Positions 26,274 through 34,427 of a stretch of DNA of 64,000 bases are shown here, one piece after another. How positions within the stretch are numbered: position 1 is the stretch's first letter; every line of letters starts with the position of its first letter. The translations under genes and the position numbers were made by a program. The notes under the pieces were generated by a model. It was not told where the DNA came from, did no database searches, and saw nothing but the letters and a program-made list of their open reading frames with translations. Origin of the DNA: Bacteroides luhongzhouii (GTDB lineage: Bacteria > Bacteroidota > Bacteroidia > Bacteroidales > Bacteroidaceae); the NCBI RefSeq assembly GCF_009193295.2, contig NZ_CP059973.1, forward strand, positions 5,518,001-5,582,000, given 5' to 3'.

Positions 26274-26495
26274 TCAATAAGTCTTAGCAGAACTTGGTAC
26301 ATTCGCGATTGTAAACTTACCATCAATATCAGTGATAGTACCAAGGGTAGTGCCATTCACCAATATTGAAGCACCTACGACAGGTTGTCCATCTTCTTCA
26401 GAAGTAACCAAACCGGTAACTCTGGATGTCTGCGCTGTCACCAGACCTATACCTATAAAAAGGAAGGTCATTAAGAACATCAATTTTCTTTTCAT
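26274..26495 (-). CDS. Detached N-terminus of SusC-type receptor (invertible)
   Basis: This 73-codon minus-strand frame encodes a signal peptide (MKRKLMFLMTFLFIGIGLVTAQ) and most of a carboxypeptidase-D-like regulatory domain ('VTGLVTSEEDGQPVVGASILVNGTTLGTITDIDGKFTIANVP'), then ends SSAKTY-stop. This is exactly the start of a SusC-family TonB-dependent receptor and makes no sense as a separate protein. Its last codons lie in the left inverted repeat. The same residues, VPSSAKT, are encoded in the right repeat in frame with the receptor body at 26850. Inversion would join residues 1-72 here to LRISYVGM, giving a 1057-residue receptor. In the present orientation a short secreted peptide might be made. 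Confidence 0.85.
   Translation of the reverse strand: MKRKLMFLMTFLFIGIGLVTAQTSRVTGLVTSEEDGQPVVGASILVNGTTLGTITDIDGKFTIANVPSSAKTY
26279..26302 (-). repeat. Left inverted repeat of the invertible segment
   Basis: Read on the minus strand this is ATGTACCAAGTTCTGCTAAG then ACTT. It matches the right repeat at 23 of 24 positions. Confidence 0.88.
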
Positions 26496-26548
26496 AAATT
26501 CTCTCTTAAATTTAACCTATAAACAGATTTTTTGTCTCTAACAGGTTG

Positions 26549-26556
26549 CAAAGATA
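26549..26556 (-). promoter_or_regulatory. Promoter box inside the invertible segment
   Basis: TATCTTTG on the minus strand lies 53 bases upstream of the SusC N-terminal ATG. In the other orientation it would drive the full susC-susD pair. The -33 position reads TTTT rather than TTTG. Confidence 0.6.
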
Positions 26557-26826
26557 ACACTAATTACGACAGATTAAAAAAAGCGTTACGTTTTTAACTA
26601 AAAAATATCATTCTGTAAGCAATAAGCCACCTAAAAATAACAAGTTCAAATATTACATTTCCAAATTAGCTTATTTTAAAAGAAAAGCTCTATCATAAAG
26701 ATATCGCAAAAAGCCGCCTTTCCAAGAAAAAAAGAACATTATTTCCTCCAAAACGGTATCTTTTTATCATTTTATATCTCCAAGAATACTAAATAACTAT
26801 TAACAATGATGAAAACTGAAGCGTTC

Positions 26827-26850
26827 ATGTACCAAGTTCTGCTAAAACTT
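26827..26850 (+). repeat. Right inverted repeat of the invertible segment
   Basis: ATGTACCAAGTTCTGCTAAA then ACTT; its codons GTA-CCA-AGT-TCT-GCT-AAA-ACT are in frame with the receptor body. An in-frame TGA at 26817 closes the frame just upstream. Confidence 0.88.
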
Positions 26851-29807
26851 TGCGCATTTCTTATGTAGGAATGATTTCGCAGGACGTTTCCATCAAACCG
26901 GGAGTAATAAAAGTCGTATTAAAAAGTGACGCGAAGGCACTGGATGAGGTTGTAGTGACAGCTATGGGTATCTCGCGTGAAAAGAAGGCACTGGGTTACG
27001 CCGTTCAGGACGTAAAATCAGATCAGTTGACGCAAGCTGCCAACTCCAATCTGGCAGGAGCGCTGCAAGGTAAAGTATCCGGTTTGGACGTTAAGCCTTC
27101 AAGTGGTATGCCAGGAGCTTCTTCACAGATTACCATTCGTGGTGCACGTTCTTTCTCGGGTGACAACACTCCGCTTTACGTTATTGACGGAATGCCGGTA
27201 ACCAGTACGCCGGACGTTAGCACAGATATACAGAACAATGGTAGTGTGAGCGGGGCAGACTTCGCCAACCGTGCGGTAGATATCGACCCTAATGATATTG
27301 AAAGTATCAACATCCTAAAAGGACAAGCTGCTTCTGCACTTTATGGTATCCGTGCTTCCAATGGTGTGATTATCATCACAACCAAAAGTGGTAAAGGACT
27401 GGAAAAAGGCAAACCGCAGGTTAGCTTCTCTTCTAATGTCAGCTTCGATGTAGTCGGCCGTCTGCCGGAGTTTCAGAAAACATACGCACAAGGTTCGGGT
27501 GGAAAATTCAGTGCCACATCAGGAACCTCTTGGGGACCCAAGATTTCCGAACTTCCCAACGATGCAACATACGGTGGTAACACGGACAACAAATACACTC
27601 AACAGTATGGTAAGCAACAAGGAAAATATTATGTTCCTCAACGTGCATCAGCCGGTCTTGACCCATGGGTCACTCCACAAGCATACGACAATGCCAAAGA
27701 TTTTTTTGATACAGGAATCACTTGGAGCAACTCACTGAATGTTGCACAGATGCTCGAAAAAAGCTCCTACTCTATCTCATTGGGAAATACACATCAGGAC
27801 GGTATTATCTCAAGCACCGGTATGGACAGATATAATGTAAAAGTTAGTGCCGACACCAAACTGACCAACAACTGGAGTTCCGGATTTACAGCCAATTATA
27901 TCACTACTTCTATCGACAAGGCAGTGACTTCCGGTAACGGTCTGTTGAGAACGGTTTACGCAGCTCCTCCCAGCTATGATCTTGCCGGGATTCCAAGCCA
28001 TGTAGACGGTAACCAATACACACAGAACTCTTTCCGTGGTAGCTTTGACAACGCTTATTGGGCGATGGAAAACAACAAATTCACAGAAGATACTAACCGT
28101 TTCTTCGGAAATGTATACGCAAGCTATCAGACTGATTTCGGTACAACTAACCACAAGTTGAACGCAAAATACATGGTCGGCGTGGATGCTTACACCACTC
28201 ACTATGTAGACAGCTACGGATACGGTAGTAACACGGGTGGCGGTCGCGGACAAATCGAAAACTACGGTTGGACGAACGCTACATACAACTCTTTGCTGAC
28301 CATCAACTACGACTGGCACATCAATGAGGACTGGGGACTGAACGCCGTATTGGGTAACGAAATTATCCAAAGCAACAGAAAGAAGTATTATGAATATGGT
28401 ACGAACTACAACTTCCCGGGATGGAACCACATCAACAATGCCACTACTCAACAGACAGAGGAAGAGACGTGGAAAAACCGCACGGTGGGATTCTTCGGTA
28501 ACGTATCGGCTTCTTACAAAAATATGCTTTATCTGACCCTCACCGGACGTCAGGACTACGTATCTAATATGCCACGCAACAACCGCTCGTTCTTCTATCC
28601 TTCTATTTCAGCAGGTTTTATCCTGACGGAACTGGATGCATTGAAAAACAATGTTGTTAATCACGCTAAATTGAGAGTATCTTATGCGGAAGTAGGACAA
28701 GCAGGAAATTTCCTCGAAAACTACTACTCAACTCCGACATACGGAGGTGGTTTCTATATGCTGACTCCAATCATGTATCCTATGAAAGGTACTACCGCCT
28801 ATACTCCGTACTACACGATTTTTGACCCGAAACTGAAACCACAGAACACACGTTCGTATGAAGTGGGTACTGACATGAACTTCCTCGATAACTTAATCAC
28901 ATTCAGCTATACATACTCACGTCAGAATGTGAAAGACCAGATTTTTGAAGTGCCTTTGGCTTCTTCTACCGGTGCTAGCAAGCTGCTCACCAACGGTGGT
29001 AAGATTCATACCAATACGCATGAATTCACTCTCGGCTTCAACCCCATCCGTACGAAGAATATCAACTGGGATTTTGCATTCAACTGGACCAAAATCGACA
29101 ACTACGTAGATGAACTGGCACCGGGAGTAGAAAATATCTCTCTGGGTGGTTATGTTACTCCACAGGTACGCGCTTCAGCAGGTGAAAAATTCCCTGTAAT
29201 CTATGGTGTAGGCTACAAGAGAGATGAAAACGGCAATCGCCTGGTGGACGAAAACGGTCTTCCTATCGCTGGTGAAGCACAGGTAATCGGTAAAGTTTCT
29301 CCGGACTTCCTGATGGGATTCAACACCACATTACGCTTATGGAAGTGTACAATCAGTGCAGTACTCGACTGGAAACAGGGTGGGCAGATGTACAGTAGAA
29401 CAACCGGACTTGCAGACTACTACGGTGTCAGCAAGAGAACGGAAAACCGCGAAGGTACCATCATCTTCGACGGATACAAAACCGATGGAACTAAAAATGA
29501 TATCGCCATCACTGGTGCAAACGCACAACAGGTATATTACAGCCGTCTGAACGATATCGACGAATCTTCAGTATATGACAACTCTTTCATCAAACTGCGT
29601 GAAGTGGCTGTCAACTACAAAATTCTTCAAAAACGTTCAATGGAACTTTCTGTAAACGCATTTGCCAGAAATATCCTAATCTGGGCTCAATTGCCTGACC
29701 TTGATCCGGAAGCCAGTCAGGGTAACAACAACATGGCAGGAGCATTTGAAGATTATTCAATGCCGCAGACAGCTAGTTTCGGCTTTGGTTTCAACATTAA
29801 ATTTTAA
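26850..29807 (+). CDS. SusC-type TonB-dependent receptor body, N-terminus detached
   Basis: The 985 codons encode the rest of a SusC/RagA receptor: end of the regulatory domain ('LRISYVGMISQDVSIKPG'), the TonB-box region ('DEVVVTAMG'), the plug ('LQGKVSGLDVKPSSGMPGASSQITIRGARSF', 'DIESINILKGQAASALYG') and a 22-strand barrel ending in FGFGFNIKF. There is no signal peptide and no ATG at a proper place: the frame is closed by TGA at 26817, and only TTG 26850 or ATG 26871 could initiate. The true N-terminus lies inverted at 26274-26495. As assembled, no functional receptor can be exported. The SusD gene follows after 11 bases. Substrate unknown. Confidence 0.92.
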   Translation: MRISYVGMISQDVSIKPGVIKVVLKSDAKALDEVVVTAMGISREKKALGYAVQDVKSDQLTQAANSNLAGALQGKVSGLDVKPSSGMPGASSQITIRGARSFSGDNTPLYVIDGMPVTSTPDVSTDIQNNGSVSGADFANRAVDIDPNDIESINILKGQAASALYGIRASNGVIIITTKSGKGLEKGKPQVSFSSNVSFDVVGRLPEFQKTYAQGSGGKFSATSGTSWGPKISELPNDATYGGNTDNKYTQQYGKQQGKYYVPQRASAGLDPWVTPQAYDNAKDFFDTGITWSNSLNVAQMLEKSSYSISLGNTHQDGIISSTGMDRYNVKVSADTKLTNNWSSGFTANYITTSIDKAVTSGNGLLRTVYAAPPSYDLAGIPSHVDGNQYTQNSFRGSFDNAYWAMENNKFTEDTNRFFGNVYASYQTDFGTTNHKLNAKYMVGVDAYTTHYVDSYGYGSNTGGGRGQIENYGWTNATYNSLLTINYDWHINEDWGLNAVLGNEIIQSNRKKYYEYGTNYNFPGWNHINNATTQQTEEETWKNRTVGFFGNVSASYKNMLYLTLTGRQDYVSNMPRNNRSFFYPSISAGFILTELDALKNNVVNHAKLRVSYAEVGQAGNFLENYYSTPTYGGGFYMLTPIMYPMKGTTAYTPYYTIFDPKLKPQNTRSYEVGTDMNFLDNLITFSYTYSRQNVKDQIFEVPLASSTGASKLLTNGGKIHTNTHEFTLGFNPIRTKNINWDFAFNWTKIDNYVDELAPGVENISLGGYVTPQVRASAGEKFPVIYGVGYKRDENGNRLVDENGLPIAGEAQVIGKVSPDFLMGFNTTLRLWKCTISAVLDWKQGGQMYSRTTGLADYYGVSKRTENREGTIIFDGYKTDGTKNDIAITGANAQQVYYSRLNDIDESSVYDNSFIKLREVAVNYKILQKRSMELSVNAFARNILIWAQLPDLDPEASQGNNNMAGAFEDYSMPQTASFGFGFNIKF

Positions 29808-29818
29808 TCTGCAAGACA

Positions 29819-31435
29819 ATGAAAAAATATAAATCAATAGGAAAATTGCTGGCAGTTTCTTTCTTGACTGCTGCCATTGCTTCTGCTTGTACGGAAGATG
29901 CAATGGATAAAATCAATGAAAACCCTAACAATCCGTTGGATGCACCCGCTAAGTTTTTGATAACAGACTTAGGTGTAAACACTGGATTTAGCACTGTGGG
30001 AGGAGATTTTTCACTCTATTCCTCTGTTTACATGGAACATGAAACTGGTATATCAAACCAGCTTTACCGTGCGGAAGCACGTAGCGGAGAGCCTACAACG
30101 GCTACTACTTACAATAACGCATGGATCAACGTCTACGCAAATATCAAGAACGCTAAAATCGTTATCAAAAAGTGCGAAGAAGATCCCTCGGAAAAAGGAA
30201 ATGTAGTGACGGAAGCGATTGCTAAAATCTTGCTCGCCTACAACGGAGCAGTGGCAGCCGATGTGTTCGGAAACACACCGTACAGCCAGACTGGTATCCT
30301 CAATCCGGACGGCACACCAATGTATATGCAGCCTAAAATAGATACGCAGGAAAGCATTTACCAAGAAGTAATGCAGAATCTGGATGATGCTATCACTCTA
30401 CTGAATAACGGTACTGCCAAAGATACAGGGTTATCCGGCGCAGTCGGTTCTAAAGATTTGATCTATGGCTCAAACACCAGTACACAAGCAAGTATGTGGC
30501 TCAAAACGGCCTATGCGTTAAAAGCACGTTATACAATGCGTTTGCTCAATAAAAGTGCCAACAAGACAACAGATCTTCAGAATATTCTCACTTATGTGAG
30601 CAAATCATTTGCTAATGCAAGTGAAGAATGTAAACTGGCTATTTATGATGCTGACTCACAGCTAAATCCGCTTTGGGCCTTTAGCTACAGCCGTAACAGT
30701 TTGGCAGCTAGCGCAAGTCTGATTGAAAAATTTGTTGAACGCAATGACCCTAGAGCACCGCAGGCGTTTCTGGAACCCGACCCCAGCGGAAACTTCCCTG
30801 CCGGCTATGCAAGTGGTACGCAAGCTACAGACATCGCAAGTATCAAAGCGGCTCCTAACGGAACCCCGCAAGAGTTGCAGAACAATTATGGTATGTCAAT
30901 GATATCATGGGCAATGTCGGCTCCTACCCTTTTAATCAGTTATCACGAAGTGAAATTCCTCGAAGCAGAAGCATTATGCCGCTTAGGAGGCAGACTGGAC
31001 GAAGCTAAGACTGCTTTAAAGGAGGCAATCACTGCCGGATTCAAGAATCTGGAAAACTCAATTATAGATGCCGTTGATACTTGGGTAGCAGATGGTGACA
31101 GTGATTTGGGTGCAGATGTGGCAGAAGCCTATTTCACAGACGAAGTAGAACCGTTATTCAATGCCAACCCTTTGCAAGAAACAATGATACAGAAATACCT
31201 CGCTTTCTTCGGTGCATCCGGCGAATCACTGGAAGCCTATAACGACTACCGTCGTTTGAAAGGTGCAGGAGAAAATTTCATTGTACTGAAAAACCCGTTG
31301 AACAACAATAAGTTCCCATTGCGCTTCGGTTATGGAGCAGACGACGTATTGGCAAATCCTGAAGTGAAAGCAGCTTTCGGTGATGGCCAGTATGTATATA
31401 GCGAAGCTGTCTGGTGGGCTGGCGGAAACAAATAA
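29819..31435 (+). CDS. SusD/RagB-family surface lipoprotein (SusD-like_2 type)
   Basis: The 538-residue lipoprotein (lipobox IASAC, Cys24) is the partner lid of the preceding SusC. It has the family's N-terminal 'DKINENPNNPLDAP' motif, TPR-like helices ('YNNAWINVYANIKNAKIVIKKCEED') and the C-terminal 'LEAEALCRLGGRLDEAKTALKEAI' helix. It looks like the SusD-like_2 subgroup, often found in loci that take up peptides or unusual glycans. It lies 11 bases after susC and has no obvious promoter, so its expression probably depends on the invertible segment too. No enzyme genes follow; the pair is isolated and ends at a terminator. Confidence 0.92.
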   Translation: MKKYKSIGKLLAVSFLTAAIASACTEDAMDKINENPNNPLDAPAKFLITDLGVNTGFSTVGGDFSLYSSVYMEHETGISNQLYRAEARSGEPTTATTYNNAWINVYANIKNAKIVIKKCEEDPSEKGNVVTEAIAKILLAYNGAVAADVFGNTPYSQTGILNPDGTPMYMQPKIDTQESIYQEVMQNLDDAITLLNNGTAKDTGLSGAVGSKDLIYGSNTSTQASMWLKTAYALKARYTMRLLNKSANKTTDLQNILTYVSKSFANASEECKLAIYDADSQLNPLWAFSYSRNSLAASASLIEKFVERNDPRAPQAFLEPDPSGNFPAGYASGTQATDIASIKAAPNGTPQELQNNYGMSMISWAMSAPTLLISYHEVKFLEAEALCRLGGRLDEAKTALKEAITAGFKNLENSIIDAVDTWVADGDSDLGADVAEAYFTDEVEPLFNANPLQETMIQKYLAFFGASGESLEAYNDYRRLKGAGENFIVLKNPLNNNKFPLRFGYGADDVLANPEVKAAFGDGQYVYSEAVWWAGGNK

Positions 31436-31511
31436 TGAACTTAAAATCTCTCAAAGGAGAGACTTTACATGGAGTCGTCTCTGTACTCTAACAAATTAAC
31501 AGAGGCGAACA

Positions 31512-31545
31512 AAAATAGGCCAACCGTGAGGTTCGCCTATTTTAT
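31512..31545 (+). terminator. Intrinsic terminator after susD
   Basis: The stem AAAATAGGCCAACC pairs with GGTTCGCCTATTTT (one mismatch, loop GTGA) and leads into a T-rich tail. An alternative stem AGGCGAAC/GTTCGCCT (31503-31510 with 31531-31538) overlaps it. Confidence 0.85.
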
Positions 31546-31675
31546 TTTATCCAATTTCATCAGATGAATGTTCCATACCATTTTTCTACCCGGTCATACT
31601 CTTTTTCTACTTTATTCCGTATTTAATGTTTAAGCACCTTTTAAATAAATTTAAAAAATCCCGTACGAATCAATT

Positions 31676-32074
31676 TCACCACTGCAAATCGGGTAAATAT
31701 TTGCTCAAAGTAGTGCGGAGAATACTCAAGGTAATAGGTTTTACCAATACTTCAGTTGCTCCTGCGTTCATTGCGTTTTCCTTATCCGAGCTGAAAGCAT
31801 AGGCTGTCTGCATGATAATAGGAATTTCGGTATTAGACTCACGAATTATCTTCGTTGCCTCCAATCCATTCATCACCGGCATCTTGATATCCATCAGCAT
31901 TGCTTTGGCTCTTTCCTGATGCTGTTGAAACAACTGCACCATTTCCTGCCCATTTTTAGCCCACTCGATATCACACTTTTTGCCTATGATAGCCTTGATT
32001 AATTTAAAGTTGCTGTCATCGTCCTCAGCCACCAAAATTAAGGGTCTGAATTCATTCATTTGTTCGCTTTCCAT
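31676..32074 (-). CDS. Stand-alone response-regulator receiver protein
   Basis: The 132-residue protein is a single CheY-like receiver: acidic pocket 'LVAEDDDSN', phosphorylated Asp in 'AMLMDIKMPVMNG', conserved Thr/Ala region 'IIMQTAYA' and Lys in 'VLVKPI'. There is no output domain. It may start at the second Met (MNEFRPL, position 32059). No histidine kinase is adjacent, so its partner is elsewhere; receivers like this often belong with hybrid kinases in Bacteroides. It diverges from the ABC-F gene. Confidence 0.9.
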   Translation of the reverse strand: MESEQMNEFRPLILVAEDDDSNFKLIKAIIGKKCDIEWAKNGQEMVQLFQQHQERAKAMLMDIKMPVMNGLEATKIIRESNTEIPIIMQTAYAFSSDKENAMNAGATEVLVKPITLSILRTTLSKYLPDLQW

Positions 32075-32162
32075 ATCGCTTATATATTGTTTTTTTATCT
32101 GTTTTTTTGGATCAATCTCCCTTTTCAGCCCGCAAGTTATAAAAAAGATTCATATATTTCGC

Positions 32163-32170
32163 TATCTTTG
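32163..32170 (+). promoter_or_regulatory. Bacteroides -7 box for ABC-F gene
   Basis: TATCTTTG lies 22 bases upstream of the ABC-F start codon, giving a short leader. Confidence 0.5.
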
Positions 32171-32192
32171 CGCCTCAATTTAAAAGAATAGT

Positions 32193-33830
32193 ATGATTTC
32201 TGTTGACGGACTAGCCGTAGAGTTTGGCGGCACTGCTTTATTTAGTGATATATCTTTCGTAATTAATGAAAAAGACCGCATCGCACTGATGGGTAAAAAT
32301 GGGGCGGGGAAAAGTACGCTGCTGAAAATTTTGGCAGGCGTACGACAACCGACACGTGGAAAAGTTTCCGCGCCCAAAGATTGCGTAGTTGCCTATCTGC
32401 CTCAACATCTGATGACGGAAGACGGAAGAACAGTGTTTGACGAAACGGCCCAGGCATTTTCACATCTGCATGAAATGGAAGCGCAGATTGAAAAACTGAA
32501 CAAAGAGCTCGAAACACGGACGGACTACGAGAGCGACAGTTACATGGCGCTGATCGAGGAAGTGTCTGCCTTGAGCGAGAAGTTTTATTCGATTGACGCG
32601 ACTAATTATGAAGAGGATGTGGAAAAGGCATTGCTCGGATTAGGGTTCACCCGGAGTGATTTTCAACGCCAGACGAGTGACTTCAGCGGTGGATGGCGGA
32701 TGCGCATCGAGCTCGCTAAGTTGCTGTTGCAGAAACCGGACGTCCTCTTGCTCGATGAGCCGACGAATCACTTGGATATTGAATCTATTCAATGGTTGGA
32801 AGATTTTCTTATTAATAATGGAAAAGCAGTTATCGTAATCAGCCACGACCGTAAATTCGTGGATAATATTACAACACGCACCATCGAAGTGACGATGGGA
32901 CGTATTTATGATTACAAGGTGAATTACTCCCAATATCTGCAACTGCGCAAGGACCGCCGTGAACAACAGCAGAAGGCTTATGACGAACAGCAGAAATTTA
33001 TTGCTGAAACAAAGGAGTTCATCGAACGATTCAAAGGAACATATTCAAAGACATTACAGGTACAGAGCCGCGTCAAAATGCTGGAAAAGCTGGAATTGCT
33101 CGAAGTCGATGAGGAAGATACTTCTGCATTGCGACTGAAATTCCCGCCTTCACCCCGTTCGGGCAGTTATCCGGTTATCATGGAGGGTGTTGGAAAGGCA
33201 TACGGAGAAAAAGTGGTGTTCCGCAACGCCAATCTGACGATTGAGCGTGGTGATAAAGTAGCTTTTGTCGGTAAAAACGGTGAAGGTAAATCTACTCTTG
33301 TGAAATGTATCATGAAAGAAATTGAGCACGACGGTACACTGACTCTCGGACATAATGTACAAATCGGATACTTTGCCCAAAATCAAGCTTCATTGATGGA
33401 TGAAAACCTGACGGTTTTCCAAACGATTGATGATGTAGCCAAGGGGGATATCCGGAACAAGATCCGTGATTTACTGGGTGCTTTCATGTTTGGTGGTCCC
33501 GAGGAATCGATGAAGAAGGTAAAAGTGCTTTCGGGTGGAGAGCGTACCCGCCTTGCCATGATTAAATTGCTGTTGGAACCTGTTAACCTCCTGATTCTGG
33601 ATGAGCCGACGAATCATCTGGACATGAAGACGAAAGATATTCTGAAACAGGCTTTGCTGGATTTTGACGGCACACTGATTGTTGTTTCACACGACCGTGA
33701 TTTCCTCGACGGACTGGTAACCAAAGTGTATGAGTTCGGAAATCAAAAGGTGACGGAACATCTTTGCGGTATCTATGAATTCCTCGAAAAGAAGAAAATG
33801 GATTCGTTGCAAGAACTGGAAAAGAAATAA
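32193..33830 (+). CDS. ABC-F family ATPase
   Basis: The 545-residue protein has two ABC domains and no membrane segments. The first has Walker A GKNGAGKST, signature DFSGGWRMRIELA and Walker B LLLDEPTNHLD; the second has GKNGEGKST, VLSGGERTRLAM and LLILDEPTNHLD. Between them is the charged P-site tRNA interaction linker ('RKDRREQQQKAYDEQQKFIAETKEFIERF'). ABC-F proteins act on the ribosome, either as translation factors (EttA, Uup, YbiT, YkpA groups) or as antibiotic-protection proteins. The length and linker fit a housekeeping YkpA/YbiT-like member rather than a known resistance type, but this is inference. Confidence 0.93.
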   Translation: MISVDGLAVEFGGTALFSDISFVINEKDRIALMGKNGAGKSTLLKILAGVRQPTRGKVSAPKDCVVAYLPQHLMTEDGRTVFDETAQAFSHLHEMEAQIEKLNKELETRTDYESDSYMALIEEVSALSEKFYSIDATNYEEDVEKALLGLGFTRSDFQRQTSDFSGGWRMRIELAKLLLQKPDVLLLDEPTNHLDIESIQWLEDFLINNGKAVIVISHDRKFVDNITTRTIEVTMGRIYDYKVNYSQYLQLRKDRREQQQKAYDEQQKFIAETKEFIERFKGTYSKTLQVQSRVKMLEKLELLEVDEEDTSALRLKFPPSPRSGSYPVIMEGVGKAYGEKVVFRNANLTIERGDKVAFVGKNGEGKSTLVKCIMKEIEHDGTLTLGHNVQIGYFAQNQASLMDENLTVFQTIDDVAKGDIRNKIRDLLGAFMFGGPEESMKKVKVLSGGERTRLAMIKLLLEPVNLLILDEPTNHLDMKTKDILKQALLDFDGTLIVVSHDRDFLDGLVTKVYEFGNQKVTEHLCGIYEFLEKKKMDSLQELEKK

Positions 33831-33878
33831 TAAATAATAAAAAGAGGATATCGGCTGCAGGCGGAATAAAAGTATTTG

Positions 33879-33886
33879 TATATTTG
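33879..33886 (+). promoter_or_regulatory. Bacteroides -7 box for metal-cluster first gene
   Basis: TATATTTG matches TAnnTTTG and lies 44 bases upstream of the His/Cys-rich protein gene. Confidence 0.45.
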
Positions 33887-33930
33887 CATTTTAAATGCTC
33901 TGAAAAAGCTGATAACCTCTAAAAGAAAGG

Positions 33931-34341
33931 ATGAAAGGGAAGAAAAGAATTATAGTAACTCTGCTGTTTTTAATCAACATTATAATGTTGGTGGCAGCCG
34001 TTATTCCCCATCACCATCATCCCAACGGAATGATTTGCATGAAGCAGGACTTGCCTGTAGAACAGCAATGTCCCACGCATCATCATCACCCGGGAAACGA
34101 TTCATGTTGCAGCAGCGAATGTATGACTCGTTTCTACTCTCCTACTCCATCCGTACATACGGATAGCGGACCGGATTACGTATTCATCGCTACCCTGTTC
34201 ACGGATGTAATCATCGAACATCTACTACGGCCACAAGAGAGACGGATCAAGAACTATTACGTCTACCGAGACTCTCTGCATGGGACGGATATACACCGTG
34301 CCACTCCTCTTCGTGCCCCTCCCTACTCTGTTTTTGCGTAA
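33931..34341 (+). CDS. His/Cys-rich membrane-anchored protein (DUF6769-like)
   Basis: The 136-residue protein has one hydrophobic N-terminal segment (residues 7-25) followed by two histidine clusters (HHHH at 27-30 and 50-53) and five cysteines (36, 47, 59, 60, 64). This looks like an exported metal-binding segment. I recall the family as DUF6769 in Bacteroides, often beside CusB/CusA efflux genes. It is followed after 86 bases by the efflux adaptor gene, which has its own promoter. A role as metal sensor or chaperone is inference from composition and position. Confidence 0.75.
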   Translation: MKGKKRIIVTLLFLINIIMLVAAVIPHHHHPNGMICMKQDLPVEQQCPTHHHHPGNDSCCSSECMTRFYSPTPSVHTDSGPDYVFIATLFTDVIIEHLLRPQERRIKNYYVYRDSLHGTDIHRATPLRAPPYSVFA

Positions 34342-34377
34342 AAGCGTGAATGCAAATCAGTCGCATTTACGTTACCT

Positions 34378-34385
34378 TATCTTTG
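34378..34385 (+). promoter_or_regulatory. Bacteroides -7 box for efflux operon
   Basis: TATCTTTG lies 42 bases upstream of the adaptor gene and would drive adaptor, pump and channel genes. Confidence 0.5.
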
Positions 34386-34427
34386 TAGCGTACAAAAAAC
34401 AGTAAAATTTAGTAGGAAAATATCATT

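Larger units (their letters stand above)
26279..26850. mobile_element. Invertible DNA segment (SusC phase switch), 572 bp
   Basis: The segment is bounded by 24-bp inverted repeats and carries, pointing left, a promoter box (26549-26556), a ribosome site region, the signal peptide and 72 codons of a SusC receptor. The remaining receptor codons begin at the right repeat, pointing right. SusC/SusD phase variation by a tyrosine-type DNA invertase is known in B. fragilis; the layout here fits that mechanism. No recombinase gene is in the window, so it must act in trans. The sequenced orientation is the OFF state. Confidence 0.85.

Noticed and set aside
26187..26369. 60-codon plus-strand frame crossing the left inverted repeat
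   Set aside because: It is charged and low-complexity, antisense to the SusC N-terminus, and has a -7-like TATATTTG inside its own start; not a convincing gene.
27810..28451. 213-codon minus-strand frame inside the SusC body
   Set aside because: Antisense shadow with low-complexity Val/Ser composition.
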